A DNA stretch of 64,000 nt from Halocatena marina (GCF_023276375.1 NZ_JALLPK010000001.1:372001-436000), one strand, 5' to 3'; numbered from the stretch's first letter, positions 1-8,227 are shown. Notes: generated from the letters alone by a model not told the origin. A program made the numbers and translations.

Positions 1-147
1 GTAAATTCTTTTTCCTGAATCTTTTTACTATGTTTTTGCCTCAATTCTATGCACGGGAGAAAGATCCAATAGTTCAATCATGCGTGATGGGCATTCGTCC
101 GGATATAGAACACAACACCTTTCGTAGATCGCGCAGGAATCACGGAT

Positions 148-1341
148 ATGATACGGACGCTCGATGATCTCGACGCGGAGGGAACCGCGGTCGGGGTGCG
201 GGTCGACATCAATAGTCCGCTTTCTGAGTCCGGGGATGGGTTGGCCGACGATGCTCGATTGCGGGCGCACGTTGGCACGCTCTCGGAGCTCACGGAGCGG
301 GGAGCACGCGTAGCCCTCCTTGCCCATCAGGGCCGACCAGCTGGTGATGCGTTTAGTTCGCTTGCTGCGCACGCAGAGCGGCTTGACGATCTGCTCTCGG
401 CCCCTGTCGAGTACGTCGATGCCACATTCTGCTCGGACGCTCGGAGGCGCGTCGAGGCGCTTGAGGCGGGTTCGGTGCTCGTTCTCGAAAACACCCGCTT
501 TTACAGTGAGGAGAACATGTCGTTCGATCCAGCTGATGCGGCCGAGACGCATCTCGTCGTGAACCTCTCATCGGTGTTCGATGCGTTCGTGAACGACGCA
601 TTCGCCGCTGCCCACCGGTCCCAACCATCAATCGTCGGATTCGCCGAGCAGCTTCCGAGCTTTGCGGGGCGTGTGATGGAACGCGAACTCGAAGCGCTCG
701 GAAACATCGGTGAACGAGCGTCGCCGCGCGTATACGTCCTCGGTGGAGCGAAGGTCGACGATTCCATCGAGATCGCAGAAACCGTTCTTGAGTCGGGGTT
801 GGCCGATACAGTTCTCACGGCTGGTGTCGTTGGGAACACCTTCCTGCACGCCTCGGGCGTCTCGCTCGGGTCTGAGAGCGATTCGGTTGTCGAATCACGC
901 GCTCGTGACCGACTCGGTCTCGCTGAATCGCTGCTCGAACGGTATCCGGATCGCATCCGTATGCCCAACGATATCGCTATCGAACGGGGCGATGAGCGAA
1001 TTGAGGTGGCTGTCGAAGAGCTTCCGGTTGATGAACCGGCCCTCGATGTTGGCCAGCGAACCATCGATGCATACGCAGACGTGTTCGAAACTGCCGGAAC
1101 GGCGATTCTCAACGGTCCTGCTGGGGTCTTCGAAGAGGAACGTTTCGCAGTCGGGACGCGGGGGCTGTTCCAAGCCGCGACGGCTGCCGGATTCTCGATC
1201 GTCGGTGGTGGCGATACGGCTGCTGCGATCCGTCGGCTCGGTCTCTCTGGATTTGACCACGTGAGTACCGGCGGTGGGGCAGCGCTTGCGATGTTGACCG
1301 GCGAGCCGCTGCCAGCCGTTTCGGCTCTCGATTCGGCGTGA
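148..1341 (+). CDS. pgk: phosphoglycerate kinase
   Basis: Cytosolic glycolytic/gluconeogenic enzyme that transfers phosphate between 1,3-bisphosphoglycerate and ADP. The 397-residue length is normal for the family. Seen: an N-terminal substrate-binding segment with VRVDINSPL near residue 18 and a QGRPAG loop near residue 60 (the counterpart of the usual LGRP motif), the central VLGGAKVDDSIEIAE stretch (usual GGAKVxDK), GPAGVFE near residue 320, and the Gly-rich nucleotide-binding segment GGGDTAAAIRRLG followed by STGGGAALAML near the end. The ATG at 148 gives the expected N-terminus. The GNAT gene follows within a few bases and is probably co-transcribed. In other haloarchaea glycolytic genes are under TrmB/TbsP control and genes of both regulator types lie elsewhere in this window, but no TrmB motif is visible in the 147 bases upstream. 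Confidence 0.96.
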   Translation: MIRTLDDLDAEGTAVGVRVDINSPLSESGDGLADDARLRAHVGTLSELTERGARVALLAHQGRPAGDAFSSLAAHAERLDDLLSAPVEYVDATFCSDARRRVEALEAGSVLVLENTRFYSEENMSFDPADAAETHLVVNLSSVFDAFVNDAFAAAHRSQPSIVGFAEQLPSFAGRVMERELEALGNIGERASPRVYVLGGAKVDDSIEIAETVLESGLADTVLTAGVVGNTFLHASGVSLGSESDSVVESRARDRLGLAESLLERYPDRIRMPNDIAIERGDERIEVAVEELPVDEPALDVGQRTIDAYADVFETAGTAILNGPAGVFEEERFAVGTRGLFQAATAAGFSIVGGGDTAAAIRRLGLSGFDHVSTGGGAALAMLTGEPLPAVSALDSA

Positions 1342-1353
1342 GTGAATACTGGT

Positions 1354-1872
1354 ATGGAGATCGACACCCCGAGCCGAGCCGAGGCAGACATCCTCGCTGA
1401 CCTCTGGGTGTCGCTTGCTCGTGGTCAGCACAATCACGGGTCTCATCTCGCAGCCGAAACCAATCGCACGCCGATCTACGAGTCTATCTGTCAACACATC
1501 GTTACTGATGGTGTCCGCGTCGCTCGCGACTCCGATGCTATCGATCAGGAACACGCCGATGGTGAGCACGTCGAGACCGATATCGTCGGATTCATTATGT
1601 TCACCGCGCGTACTGGTCGTTACGAGGAGACCGTTTCGGCCGGCGTCATCGAGAACCTCTATGTGATGCCCGATTGGCGGAGTGAAGGGATCGGCTCCGC
1701 ACTCCTTTCGACGGCCGAAGACGAACTCGAAGCAGACGGAATCGAGATCATCACGCTCGATGTAATGGCCTCGAACAGAGCTGCCCGACGCTTCTACTCG
1801 CGCCATGGCTACGCCACCCACCGGGTGACAATGGCAAAACGCAAAACCGATACACACTCAAAGGATGAGTGA
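1354..1872 (+). CDS. GNAT family N-acetyltransferase
   Basis: A 172-residue protein of the GCN5-related acetyltransferase fold. The acetyl-CoA pyrophosphate-binding motif is clear: ENLYVMPDWRSEGIGSALL (usual V..RxxGxG/A), followed by a second conserved segment with LDVMASNRAARRFYSRHGY, the typical C-terminal N..A...Y...GF motif. The substrate is unknown. It begins just after the pgk stop: an in-frame GTG at 1342 is possible, but the ATG at 1354 gives a normal GNAT start. Proximity to pgk suggests one transcript but says nothing about its target. It is one of several GNAT proteins in the window. Confidence 0.85.
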   Translation: MEIDTPSRAEADILADLWVSLARGQHNHGSHLAAETNRTPIYESICQHIVTDGVRVARDSDAIDQEHADGEHVETDIVGFIMFTARTGRYEETVSAGVIENLYVMPDWRSEGIGSALLSTAEDELEADGIEIITLDVMASNRAARRFYSRHGYATHRVTMAKRKTDTHSKDE

Positions 1873-1886
1873 TCATATACAGATGC

Positions 1887-1962
1887 GCCAAGGGAGCTTG
1901 GGCCCGGTGCAAGCACTCGATTTGTAATCGAGAATACGTGGGTTCAAATCCCACCCTTGGCT
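1887..1962 (+). tRNA. tRNA-Thr (anticodon TGT)
   Basis: Full cloverleaf by eye. The acceptor stem GCCAAGG (1887-1893) pairs with CCTTGGC (1955-1961). D arm GCTT...AAGC, anticodon stem CTCGA/TCGAG with loop TTTGTAA (anticodon TGT, 1923-1925), and T arm GTGGG-TTCAAAT-CCCAC. The discriminator is T at 1962 and no CCA is encoded. The anticodon decodes ACA threonine codons. The accessory toxin island starts immediately downstream, a common position for integrated DNA, although no repeated tRNA 3' end was seen at the far side of the island. Confidence 0.95.
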
Positions 1963-2006
1963 TGACTCTTCCAACACGAAGTTCGTACCTGTTGGTGTCT
2001 GTCATT

Positions 2007-2210
2007 TCATAGGTTGGATGAGAATCGGTAGCGTGACTTTGACGCCTCCCGTCCAGATCGGCGGAGGAATCGTCGGTTATGAATGTCCAGACTGTGGGGT
2101 TGTTGTGTTCGATTTTTTCTTGAGAGATTCCTTTCTGCGCGTTTGATGGTCTCATCGACAGATTTGCCGCTCCGTTTGAGCGTTCTCGTCTGTTCTATCA
2201 GTAACTGTCC
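2007..2210 (-). pseudogene. relic of a polymorphic-toxin linker/C-terminal region
   Basis: The minus-strand frame encodes RSGKSVDETIKRAER, closely matching QSGKSVDEIINRAEK (about residues 395-409) of the intact toxin encoded at 3039-4769. Similarity is also at DNA level: 2130-2180 resembles 3541-3593 along some 50 bases with a few substitutions and a short gap. The frame then continues into unrelated sequence and stops at 2007 without a recognisable toxin domain. Polymorphic toxin loci often carry such orphan tip cassettes downstream of the complete gene, which is the order here on the minus strand. A relic is more likely than a working gene because there is no convincing start or upstream domain. 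Confidence 0.6.
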
Positions 2211-2211
2211 G

Positions 2212-2459
2212 TCATTCGTTCGTGGACGTAGCAGCAAGCAATTCCTGAATGTGTTCGTCTGCCCAATCGTACACCTCTTCCATCTCCTCTATCATATCTT
2301 CGTACTCCCCGTACGCGTTCTCGGCGAAGGTGACACAGTCCTTGTAACATCCACGAGTTCGTGGCACATCTCGGTAACCGCATCAACCCATCCCTGTTTC
2401 GTAACCACCAAAGAGGTATCAATATCGAGCCTGTTGCATAGCGACCACAACCACACCAC
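2212..2459 (-). pseudogene. frameshifted small acidic protein, possibly an immunity-gene relic
   Basis: Two minus-strand frames join into one plausible protein. The first (from about 2459 down to about 2345) contains DTSLVVTKQGWVDAVTEMCH. The second (about 2345 to the stop at 2212) contains CVTFAENAYGEYEDMIEEM and then DWADEHIQELLAATSTNE. The switch of frame near 2335-2352 breaks the reading frame. The amphipathic acidic character resembles small immunity proteins, and it lies between the intact immunity gene and the toxin relic, as a second toxin/immunity cassette would. I do not recognise the family. It could also be an unrelated decayed gene. Confidence 0.5.
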
Positions 2460-2544
2460 TGTCTACCGTTTAGTTATCCATCGATAGAATTCGATACTGA
2501 GCTTAAATTGCTGTTAGTTAGGACGTTAGATTTAACAGTATCCA

Positions 2545-3027
2545 TCACTCTGTTGTGTTAGTGTTACTAATGCTGATTATGTCTGCTTGAACATCCGGGA
2601 GGTACAACCGAGTGCCAATAGTAATATTATCTGACTCGATCAATTCATCAATATCATCAGAATAATACACAGCCGAGACTAAACCGTACCCAATATCAAG
2701 CAATATTGAACGCTCGTTCGAGTCAATTTCACGAATCTCACCAACGAAATCATAGTTCCATTTACTTGCCGGAGATTTTGGGTGGCTGATGCCAATCTTC
2801 TTATCAGTATTCTCATATATATCATCATATAGATCAAGTCTAATACTTACATCGATATTCTCTCCAACCATCTCTTCTTCGACGACAGGCATAGGTAGAT
2901 CAAACAGTCGAATCTCGAATCCGTTCTGCAATTTCGCTCGTACTGTCTGATCGTAAACTGTCCCTTGGTAGATCGCTTCTGGCTCGATTCCGAGGACTTG
3001 AATACGTATTTTGGAGGTTGTAACCAT
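2545..3027 (-). CDS. putative immunity protein of the adjacent toxin
   Basis: A 160-residue acidic protein with no family I recognise and no signal peptide or membrane segment, so probably cytosolic. It starts 12 bases after the toxin stop codon in the same orientation, the usual place of the cognate immunity gene, which would bind and neutralise the C-terminal RNase-like domain. It is rich in Ile, Asn, Tyr and Asp, with AT-richer codons than neighbouring core genes, consistent with acquired DNA. The sequence looks mostly beta-stranded. The immunity role is inferred from position only. Confidence 0.65.
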   Translation of the reverse strand: MVTTSKIRIQVLGIEPEAIYQGTVYDQTVRAKLQNGFEIRLFDLPMPVVEEEMVGENIDVSIRLDLYDDIYENTDKKIGISHPKSPASKWNYDFVGEIREIDSNERSILLDIGYGLVSAVYYSDDIDELIESDNITIGTRLYLPDVQADIISISNTNTTE

Positions 3028-3038
3028 CTTTAGAACTA

Positions 3039-4769
3039 TTAGTGATATTTCGATTTAGCGGGTATGGATGTGACAATATACCCGTTATCACCAACAATTA
3101 CAGATATTGGCTCACCCGAGTCCGTCACGTATCCATACGCTGTCCCACCACCCTCTTTCTCTGGTATTCTCTTTGGCTCTCCTTCCTTGATTGTTTTATA
3201 AATAATGTCCATCATTTCGTCTTTATTTGAAACTTTGTATCTTTTATAGAACTGGTCTTCATGTCTTTGGAGAATGTGCTTCCAACCAGCACCACCATTC
3301 CCTTTTTCGAGCCAGACGACTTCCCCGTCACCCCAACGTTTCTGTTTCGGATTGACGGCCATCATCGTCTCATCCACGTTGCCCTGCTTGCCAATATGGC
3401 GGTAGTTGGCGTCGGTCAGACCGTCGTCTACAAACCGTCCGTTCTGGATCGTCTTTTTAATATCGGCTGTTGACCGTCCTCCATCAGTAACGAGTCGTTT
3501 CCCTTCATTCGGATTCTTCTTAGGCTTCTTCGAGAGCGCGCCTTTCTCCGCCCGATTGATGATCTCATCGACGGACTTCCCGCTCTGTTTGAGTTCACTC
3601 GCCTTCCCTCCGGAGAAGATATCCAGCAGTTTCACAGAAAGCGAGTCCGGCATATGGGGGGCGACGTGCTTGGCGAGCAGGGACCCGATCTCGTCACCTT
3701 TGGACGGGAATCGTTTGATCCAGTCTTTGGCGAAATCGAGTGCTTTGGCGCTGTTTGCGCTCGCTCCAACGACAGGAGCGATGGCCATTCCTGAGATGAT
3801 AGCCTCACCCCACTTTCCGTTGGCCCCGTGCTGAATCGCATCGCGCACGTCTGCCGCGTCACCGAGACCGGGGACAAAGCCCACAGCCATGTGAGCGAGC
3901 GCATAAAACGGCGAAGCGTGCGTGGATTGGGTTTGCGCCCCGTCCGGCATCCCGGTGGCACCGTAGACCAGTCCGTCTTTGAACGCCGTCGCATCATCCT
4001 CCTGCAGCGTGATCCCCGCGATCGTCACCATCGAGTCCGAATCAGACTCAGTGTCTGGGTTCGTCGTGTCTTTCTCGTTAGGCTGTGTTCGCTCGGTGTC
4101 CGACTGTTTCGTCCCACCACCCGATGCCTGTCCGCCACTGGTTCCGGTTTCTATCGGTCCGCCAGCGCGCGCGCTCGACACATCGGTGCTGGTGTGCAGC
4201 GTCATCGACGGCTGTAACTTCGAACCTTGTTCGACCTCCCGCGTATCGACAGCCACGCTCACCGTGAGCGGCGTGCCCGGCTGAAGCGTGACAGCCTGTC
4301 CTCTGCCTTCAAATGGCGCTCCTGCCGTTCCTCGTTCGAAGGCGACGGCGTCGCTGTCGTCAGTGAGCCACACCTCCACTGGCTGGGTGCCCTGATTAGT
4401 GATCGTAAAGACGTTCTGTACGCGCGTTATGGCGTTCGGATTCACCCCTTTACCCTTCGCGGTAGCCACCTCTGTCAACGAGACGCGTAATCGCCCGTTC
4501 TGCTGGGTCGCGTACGCACCGTTGGGACCATCCGACGGCTGAAGCGCGAGATACCCGCTTGCATCCCCAGCAACGCGCACGTTCGCATCTCGTGATGCCG
4601 ACAAATTCGAAAATGCGCCGGTAGCGTAGATGGCACTCGTGATCAACCCGATAGCAATCAGCACGATCGCAAGGCGACGGAGACGAAGCATGGATATGAT
4701 GGCTCTGAGACGAACACGCACCACCACGGCCCACCGATCGACCGACAACGATGCGGTATCGCTACCCAT
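3039..4769 (-). CDS. membrane-anchored polymorphic toxin with BECR-type RNase-like C-terminus
   Basis: 576 residues. An N-terminal Arg-rich cytosolic tail is followed by one membrane segment (about 31-53). Residues about 55-200 form a beta-rich domain with conserved-looking VRVAGDASGYLALQPSDG, resembling haloarchaeal SipW/camelysin-like (DUF1102-type) surface proteins. A Gly/Ser/Thr/Asp linker covers 200-246. Residues about 285-355 are a hydrophobic, Gly-rich segment (MAVGFVPGLGDAADVRDAIQ) like the pre-toxin domains of secreted toxins. The last ~100 residues carry GWKHILQRHEDQF (His498, Arg502, His503) and end near GYIVTSIP, the pattern of the barnase-EndoU-colicin E5/D-RelE (BECR) nuclease superfamily. 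Expected role: a surface-displayed or released contact toxin that cleaves RNA in competing cells. The immunity gene follows at 3027. Domain assignment is by motif recognition. Confidence 0.75.
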   Translation of the reverse strand: MGSDTASLSVDRWAVVVRVRLRAIISMLRLRRLAIVLIAIGLITSAIYATGAFSNLSASRDANVRVAGDASGYLALQPSDGPNGAYATQQNGRLRVSLTEVATAKGKGVNPNAITRVQNVFTITNQGTQPVEVWLTDDSDAVAFERGTAGAPFEGRGQAVTLQPGTPLTVSVAVDTREVEQGSKLQPSMTLHTSTDVSSARAGGPIETGTSGGQASGGGTKQSDTERTQPNEKDTTNPDTESDSDSMVTIAGITLQEDDATAFKDGLVYGATGMPDGAQTQSTHASPFYALAHMAVGFVPGLGDAADVRDAIQHGANGKWGEAIISGMAIAPVVGASANSAKALDFAKDWIKRFPSKGDEIGSLLAKHVAPHMPDSLSVKLLDIFSGGKASELKQSGKSVDEIINRAEKGALSKKPKKNPNEGKRLVTDGGRSTADIKKTIQNGRFVDDGLTDANYRHIGKQGNVDETMMAVNPKQKRWGDGEVVWLEKGNGGAGWKHILQRHEDQFYKRYKVSNKDEMMDIIYKTIKEGEPKRIPEKEGGGTAYGYVTDSGEPISVIVGDNGYIVTSIPAKSKYH

Positions 4770-4959
4770 CAGACGAACTGCATACTCTTTGTATTAGCCT
4801 GCTTGAAGATCTTCAAGCTCAGCTTGAAACCACTCACTCACTGTTCACGACTGTTTAACACTAGGCTAAAGAGTAATACGAGCCATTTCAATTCGAGATA
4901 GCTACTCTAACGAGATCGAATCGTACAGATACCAACGTACTAGTGATGAATTCGAATCG

Positions 4960-4976
4960 TACTTTCTCTTAGAGTA
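4960..4976 (+). promoter_or_regulatory. TrmB-like operator motif upstream of gltX
   Basis: TACTTTCTCTTAGAGTA fits the pattern TACT-N8-GAGTA, reported as the binding site of the glycolytic regulator TrmB in Halobacterium. It lies about 60 bases before the gltX ATG, in the 266-base region between the divergent toxin and gltX genes. A TrmB-family gene is encoded at 39777 in this window. A single match to so short a motif may be chance. Confidence 0.3.
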
Positions 4977-5035
4977 TCGCCTCGATCACACGCTCAATCC
5001 ACGGCGGTTTTGATCCCTCGCTTGGTATCACACTC

Positions 5036-6751
5036 ATGGACGACGATCTCAGAGAGCGTATCGAGCGCGAGGCGGAGACAAGCGCGCTCTACAACGCGCT
5101 GAAGCACGACAACGAGGCACAGGTCGGGGCAATCCTCGGGCCCCTCATGGGCGAAAATCCGGCGTTCAGAGAGCACGGAGATCAGGTTGCGGGCATTGTC
5201 GCTCCCGTCGTCGAGCGAGTCAATTCGCTCACATCGGCCGAACGCCGGGAGCAGCTCGCTGAACTCGACCCGGACCGTCTGGCAGAAATCGACGCCGAAG
5301 ACGACGAACAAGATGAACAAACGCTTCCAGATCTCCCCAACACAGACGCGTACGACCAGATCCGGATGCGTCTCGCGCCCAACCCGAACGGGCCGTGGCA
5401 CATCGGTAACGCACGGATGCCAGCGGTCATCGGGACGTACAAGGATCGCTACGACGGGTGGATGCTCTGTCGATTCGACGACACTGACCCGGTGACGAAG
5501 CGGCCTGATCTCGACGCATACGACGCTATTCTCGATGCCATCGACTATCTCGGATTCGAACCAGACGAAGTCATCCGTGCGTCCGATCGGCTCGAAACGT
5601 ACTACGATCACGCACGTGAGCTCATCGAACTCGATGGAGCGTACACCTGCTCGTGTCCCGCAGAAGAGTTCTCCGAACTGAAGAATGCGGGGAACCCTTG
5701 TCCGCACCGAGACAAGGACCGAGCGACGATCAGCGAGGAATTCGAATCGATGGTGGCTGGTGAGTACGATCCGGGTGAGATGGTTCTGCGCGTTCGGACC
5801 GACATCGAGCACAAGAACCCGGCGCTGCGCGACTGGGCCGCATTCCGGATGATCGATACGCCACACCCCCGCGAGGAAGCCGCCGACTATCGGTGTTGGC
5901 CGATCCTCGATTTCCAAAGCGGCATCGACGACCACCTGACGGGAATCACGCACATCATCCGTGGCATCGATCTTCAGGACTCGGCACGACGCCAACAGTT
6001 CCTGTACGACTACTTCGGATGGGAGTACCCTGAAGTGATTCACTGGGGACACGTACAACTCGACGCCTACGACGTGAAGATGAGCACCTCGACGATCAAG
6101 GGGCTCATAGCGGAAGGCGAACTCGACGGCTGGGACGATCCTCGTGCGCCCACTCTCGCTAGCCTCCGACAGCGAGGGATTCGTGGTGACGCTATCGTCG
6201 CAGCGCTCACCGCCCTCGGTACCTCGACCAGCGATGTCGACGTAGCGATGTCGGCTATCTACGCCGAGAATCGAGAACGGATCGACGACAACACTGACCG
6301 TGCATTCTTCGTGCGCAATGGCGTCGAAAAGGTAGTTGTGGGCGGTCCTGATGCCGGTGAACCCCCTGTTCATCCCGACCACGAAGAACGCGGGACCCGT
6401 CACATTCCAGTCTCCGACGCTGTGCTCGTAGAACCGGACGATGTGCCAGCCAACGGCAAACGCGTCTGGCTAAAGGGGTACGGCTGTGTCCGGCACAACC
6501 GTGATGCATTCGAATTCACCGGCGACGGGATCGAAGCCGTTCGAGAGGATGACGTTCCCGTCATCCACTGGGTGCCCGCCGATGAAAACGTCCCACTGAC
6601 GCTGCAGACGATGAACGGAGCCATCGAAGGACACGCCGAACCCGGCGTCAGGGAATACGCACCAGATGATCTCGTTCAGTTCGAACGCGTTGGCTTCGTC
6701 CGAATCGATGAAATGAACGACACCGGAATCGCGTATTTCACACACCCGTAG
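5036..6751 (+). CDS. gltX: glutamyl-tRNA synthetase (archaeal type)
   Basis: Class I aminoacyl-tRNA synthetase that charges tRNA-Glu (and, in archaea lacking GlnRS, tRNA-Gln for amidation by GatDE). 571 residues, the usual archaeal size, with the archaeal N-terminal helical extension of about 100 residues. The HIGH motif is HIGN at 122-125 within PNPNGPWHIGNARMPA, and the KMSKS counterpart is KMSTS at 348-352. A zinc-binding set (Cys205, Cys207, Cys222, His224) lies in the inserted region. The C-terminal half is the GlnRS-like beta-barrel anticodon-binding region typical of archaeal GluRS. It stands alone on its strand. A possible TrmB motif lies upstream. Confidence 0.95.
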   Translation: MDDDLRERIEREAETSALYNALKHDNEAQVGAILGPLMGENPAFREHGDQVAGIVAPVVERVNSLTSAERREQLAELDPDRLAEIDAEDDEQDEQTLPDLPNTDAYDQIRMRLAPNPNGPWHIGNARMPAVIGTYKDRYDGWMLCRFDDTDPVTKRPDLDAYDAILDAIDYLGFEPDEVIRASDRLETYYDHARELIELDGAYTCSCPAEEFSELKNAGNPCPHRDKDRATISEEFESMVAGEYDPGEMVLRVRTDIEHKNPALRDWAAFRMIDTPHPREEAADYRCWPILDFQSGIDDHLTGITHIIRGIDLQDSARRQQFLYDYFGWEYPEVIHWGHVQLDAYDVKMSTSTIKGLIAEGELDGWDDPRAPTLASLRQRGIRGDAIVAALTALGTSTSDVDVAMSAIYAENRERIDDNTDRAFFVRNGVEKVVVGGPDAGEPPVHPDHEERGTRHIPVSDAVLVEPDDVPANGKRVWLKGYGCVRHNRDAFEFTGDGIEAVREDDVPVIHWVPADENVPLTLQTMNGAIEGHAEPGVREYAPDDLVQFERVGFVRIDEMNDTGIAYFTHP

Positions 6752-6874
6752 TATCCCCTACGGCGTCGACCGTTCGAAGGCTTCCATCGAATCAACTGCT
6801 CGAACGTCTTGCATTGAATCAATCACATTCGGGAACACTCTTAAGTACCTACCAGCGAGTCAATCTAGGTATCG

Positions 6875-7204
6875 ATGCCCATAGACCCACAATTCGAACA
6901 AAACCGAGAAAACGTCGGACAAGAGAACGGCGTTGATGTCTGGGGACCAGTTGATCCGCCGGAAGAGCTCGGTATTCACGGGACCCACGTTGCCGTCGAC
7001 TACGATATCTGCATCGGTGACGGAGCTTGCTTGGAGGATTGTCCGGTTGATGTCTTCACGTGGGTTGACACTCCAGATCACCCTGAAAGCGAAATCAAAG
7101 TCGAACCGACGCACGAGGCCCAGTGTATCGACTGCATGCTCTGTGTTGATGTCTGTCCCGTCGATGCTATCGATGTCGACCCCGGCCGCGCAGGCCGTAT
7201 CTAA
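6875..7204 (+). CDS. Zfx-like 7Fe ferredoxin
   Basis: A 109-residue soluble electron carrier. Cluster I has CIGDGACLEDCP, i.e. Cys-x2-Asp-x2-Cys-x3-Cys with Asp in place of the second Cys, as in [3Fe-4S] sites. Cluster II is CIDCMLCVDVCP (Cys-x2-Cys-x2-Cys-x3-Cys), a [4Fe-4S] site. The whole protein parallels Sulfolobus zinc ferredoxin, including IDP near the start, GPV.PP..LGIHG, VFTWVDTPDHP and CPVDAIDV. Of the zinc ligands known there (two His near the N-terminus, the His of GIHG and one Asp), only the GIHG His is retained, so zinc binding is doubtful. It lies 160 bases before etfB and is probably the electron partner of the Etf/FixCX module. The ATG at 6875 follows a possible TATA-type element (TCTTAAGTA) about 30 bases upstream. 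Confidence 0.85.
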   Translation: MPIDPQFEQNRENVGQENGVDVWGPVDPPEELGIHGTHVAVDYDICIGDGACLEDCPVDVFTWVDTPDHPESEIKVEPTHEAQCIDCMLCVDVCPVDAIDVDPGRAGRI

Positions 7205-7364
7205 ACTAACACGTCTCCATACATATTCAAGACGCTGAAAGTACGAACAGCGTCGTTCAGCACGCACCCATTATTTACATATTTGTATAGGGATAACAAC
7301 ATTTATGTGACACAACAAAAAGCTATTAGCCTCCCGTAGTACTCATACCAAGACAGGGAAACAC

Positions 7365-8225
7365 ATGCCAATGCACTCGATTGTTCTCACAAAAGGGGTT
7401 CCCGATTTCCGCGAGGGGCAGGTCTCGTTCGACGAGGACGGACACCTCGAACGGGGAAAGACCCCGACCGTTATGAACCCGAACGACAAGCACGCGCTCC
7501 GTGCAGCGCTTCAAACGAAGGTACGACACGGTGGGCGAGTCAGCGTGATGAGTATGGGACCACCAGGATACGGCGACGTGCTCGCAGAGGCGATGGACTC
7601 TGTGTACGCCGATGATCTCTACTTGCTTTCAGACCGCGAGCTAGCAGCCTCGGATACGTGGGCAACGGCGATCACGCTCAGCACGGGACTCGAAAAGCTC
7701 GGTGTTCCTGATCTCGTTTTGGCTGGCTTCAAAACCGCCGACGGTGAGACGGGTCACACCGGTCCACAGGCCTGCTGGGCGCTCGACATGCCCATGATCA
7801 CCCACGTCATCGCACTCGACGTGGACGAAGAGGAGCGAGTAGTGCGGGCAAAGAGGCTCGTTGAAGGCGGCGTCGATGAGATCGAAACCGTCGAGGCACC
7901 GTTGCCCGCGTTCATCGTTGCCGATCCCGAGTTTGATCCGTCCTACCGGACTGCGGGCGAGCAATTGACGCTGAAAGATCTCCGAGCAAAAACGAAAGAC
8001 CGAGCCGAACACTACGAGCACCATCTGACGACGTGGGATCACAGCGACCTGAATCTCGATCCGGATTACATCGGTCTCGATGGGTCGCCCACAATCGTTT
8101 CGTCAGTGGATCCGATTCCAAAGCCCCCCGCAGAGCGCGAGGCAACGATGGTCGATCCAACCGACGAGAGTGAGATGGGTAACGTGTTCGATACAATACA
8201 GCCGTTCGCGGCAGGGGGTGATTGA
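7365..8225 (+). CDS. etfB: electron transfer flavoprotein, beta subunit
   Basis: 286-residue beta (FixA-type) subunit of the EtfAB heterodimer, which passes electrons between dehydrogenases and the FixC quinone oxidoreductase. Seen: VPDFREGQVSFDEDG near the N-terminus, NPNDKHALRAAL, the family segment VLAGFKTADGETGHTGPQ (usual GxxxxDxxTxQVGP) near residue 125, and the C-terminal AMP-side tail. An alternative ATG lies two codons in. The gene overlaps the start region of etfA, showing translational coupling. The upstream region (7205-7364) is AT-rich with plausible TATA elements, so the etf operon probably has its own promoter. Confidence 0.93.
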   Translation: MPMHSIVLTKGVPDFREGQVSFDEDGHLERGKTPTVMNPNDKHALRAALQTKVRHGGRVSVMSMGPPGYGDVLAEAMDSVYADDLYLLSDRELAASDTWATAITLSTGLEKLGVPDLVLAGFKTADGETGHTGPQACWALDMPMITHVIALDVDEEERVVRAKRLVEGGVDEIETVEAPLPAFIVADPEFDPSYRTAGEQLTLKDLRAKTKDRAEHYEHHLTTWDHSDLNLDPDYIGLDGSPTIVSSVDPIPKPPAEREATMVDPTDESEMGNVFDTIQPFAAGGD

Positions 8226-8227
8226 TC

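Noticed and set aside
895..1857. 320-codon minus-strand frame opposite pgk and GNAT
   Set aside because: Overlaps two genes with recognised motifs and has no domain of its own.
4770..5035. Possible att repeat of the tRNA-Thr 3' end beyond the toxin island
   Set aside because: The tRNA end sequence GGTTCAAATCCCACCC was not found here or nearby.
4994..6403. 469-codon minus-strand frame opposite gltX
   Set aside because: It has the Arg/Val/His-rich composition of an antisense shadow of a highly expressed gene; gltX has full motifs in the other frame.
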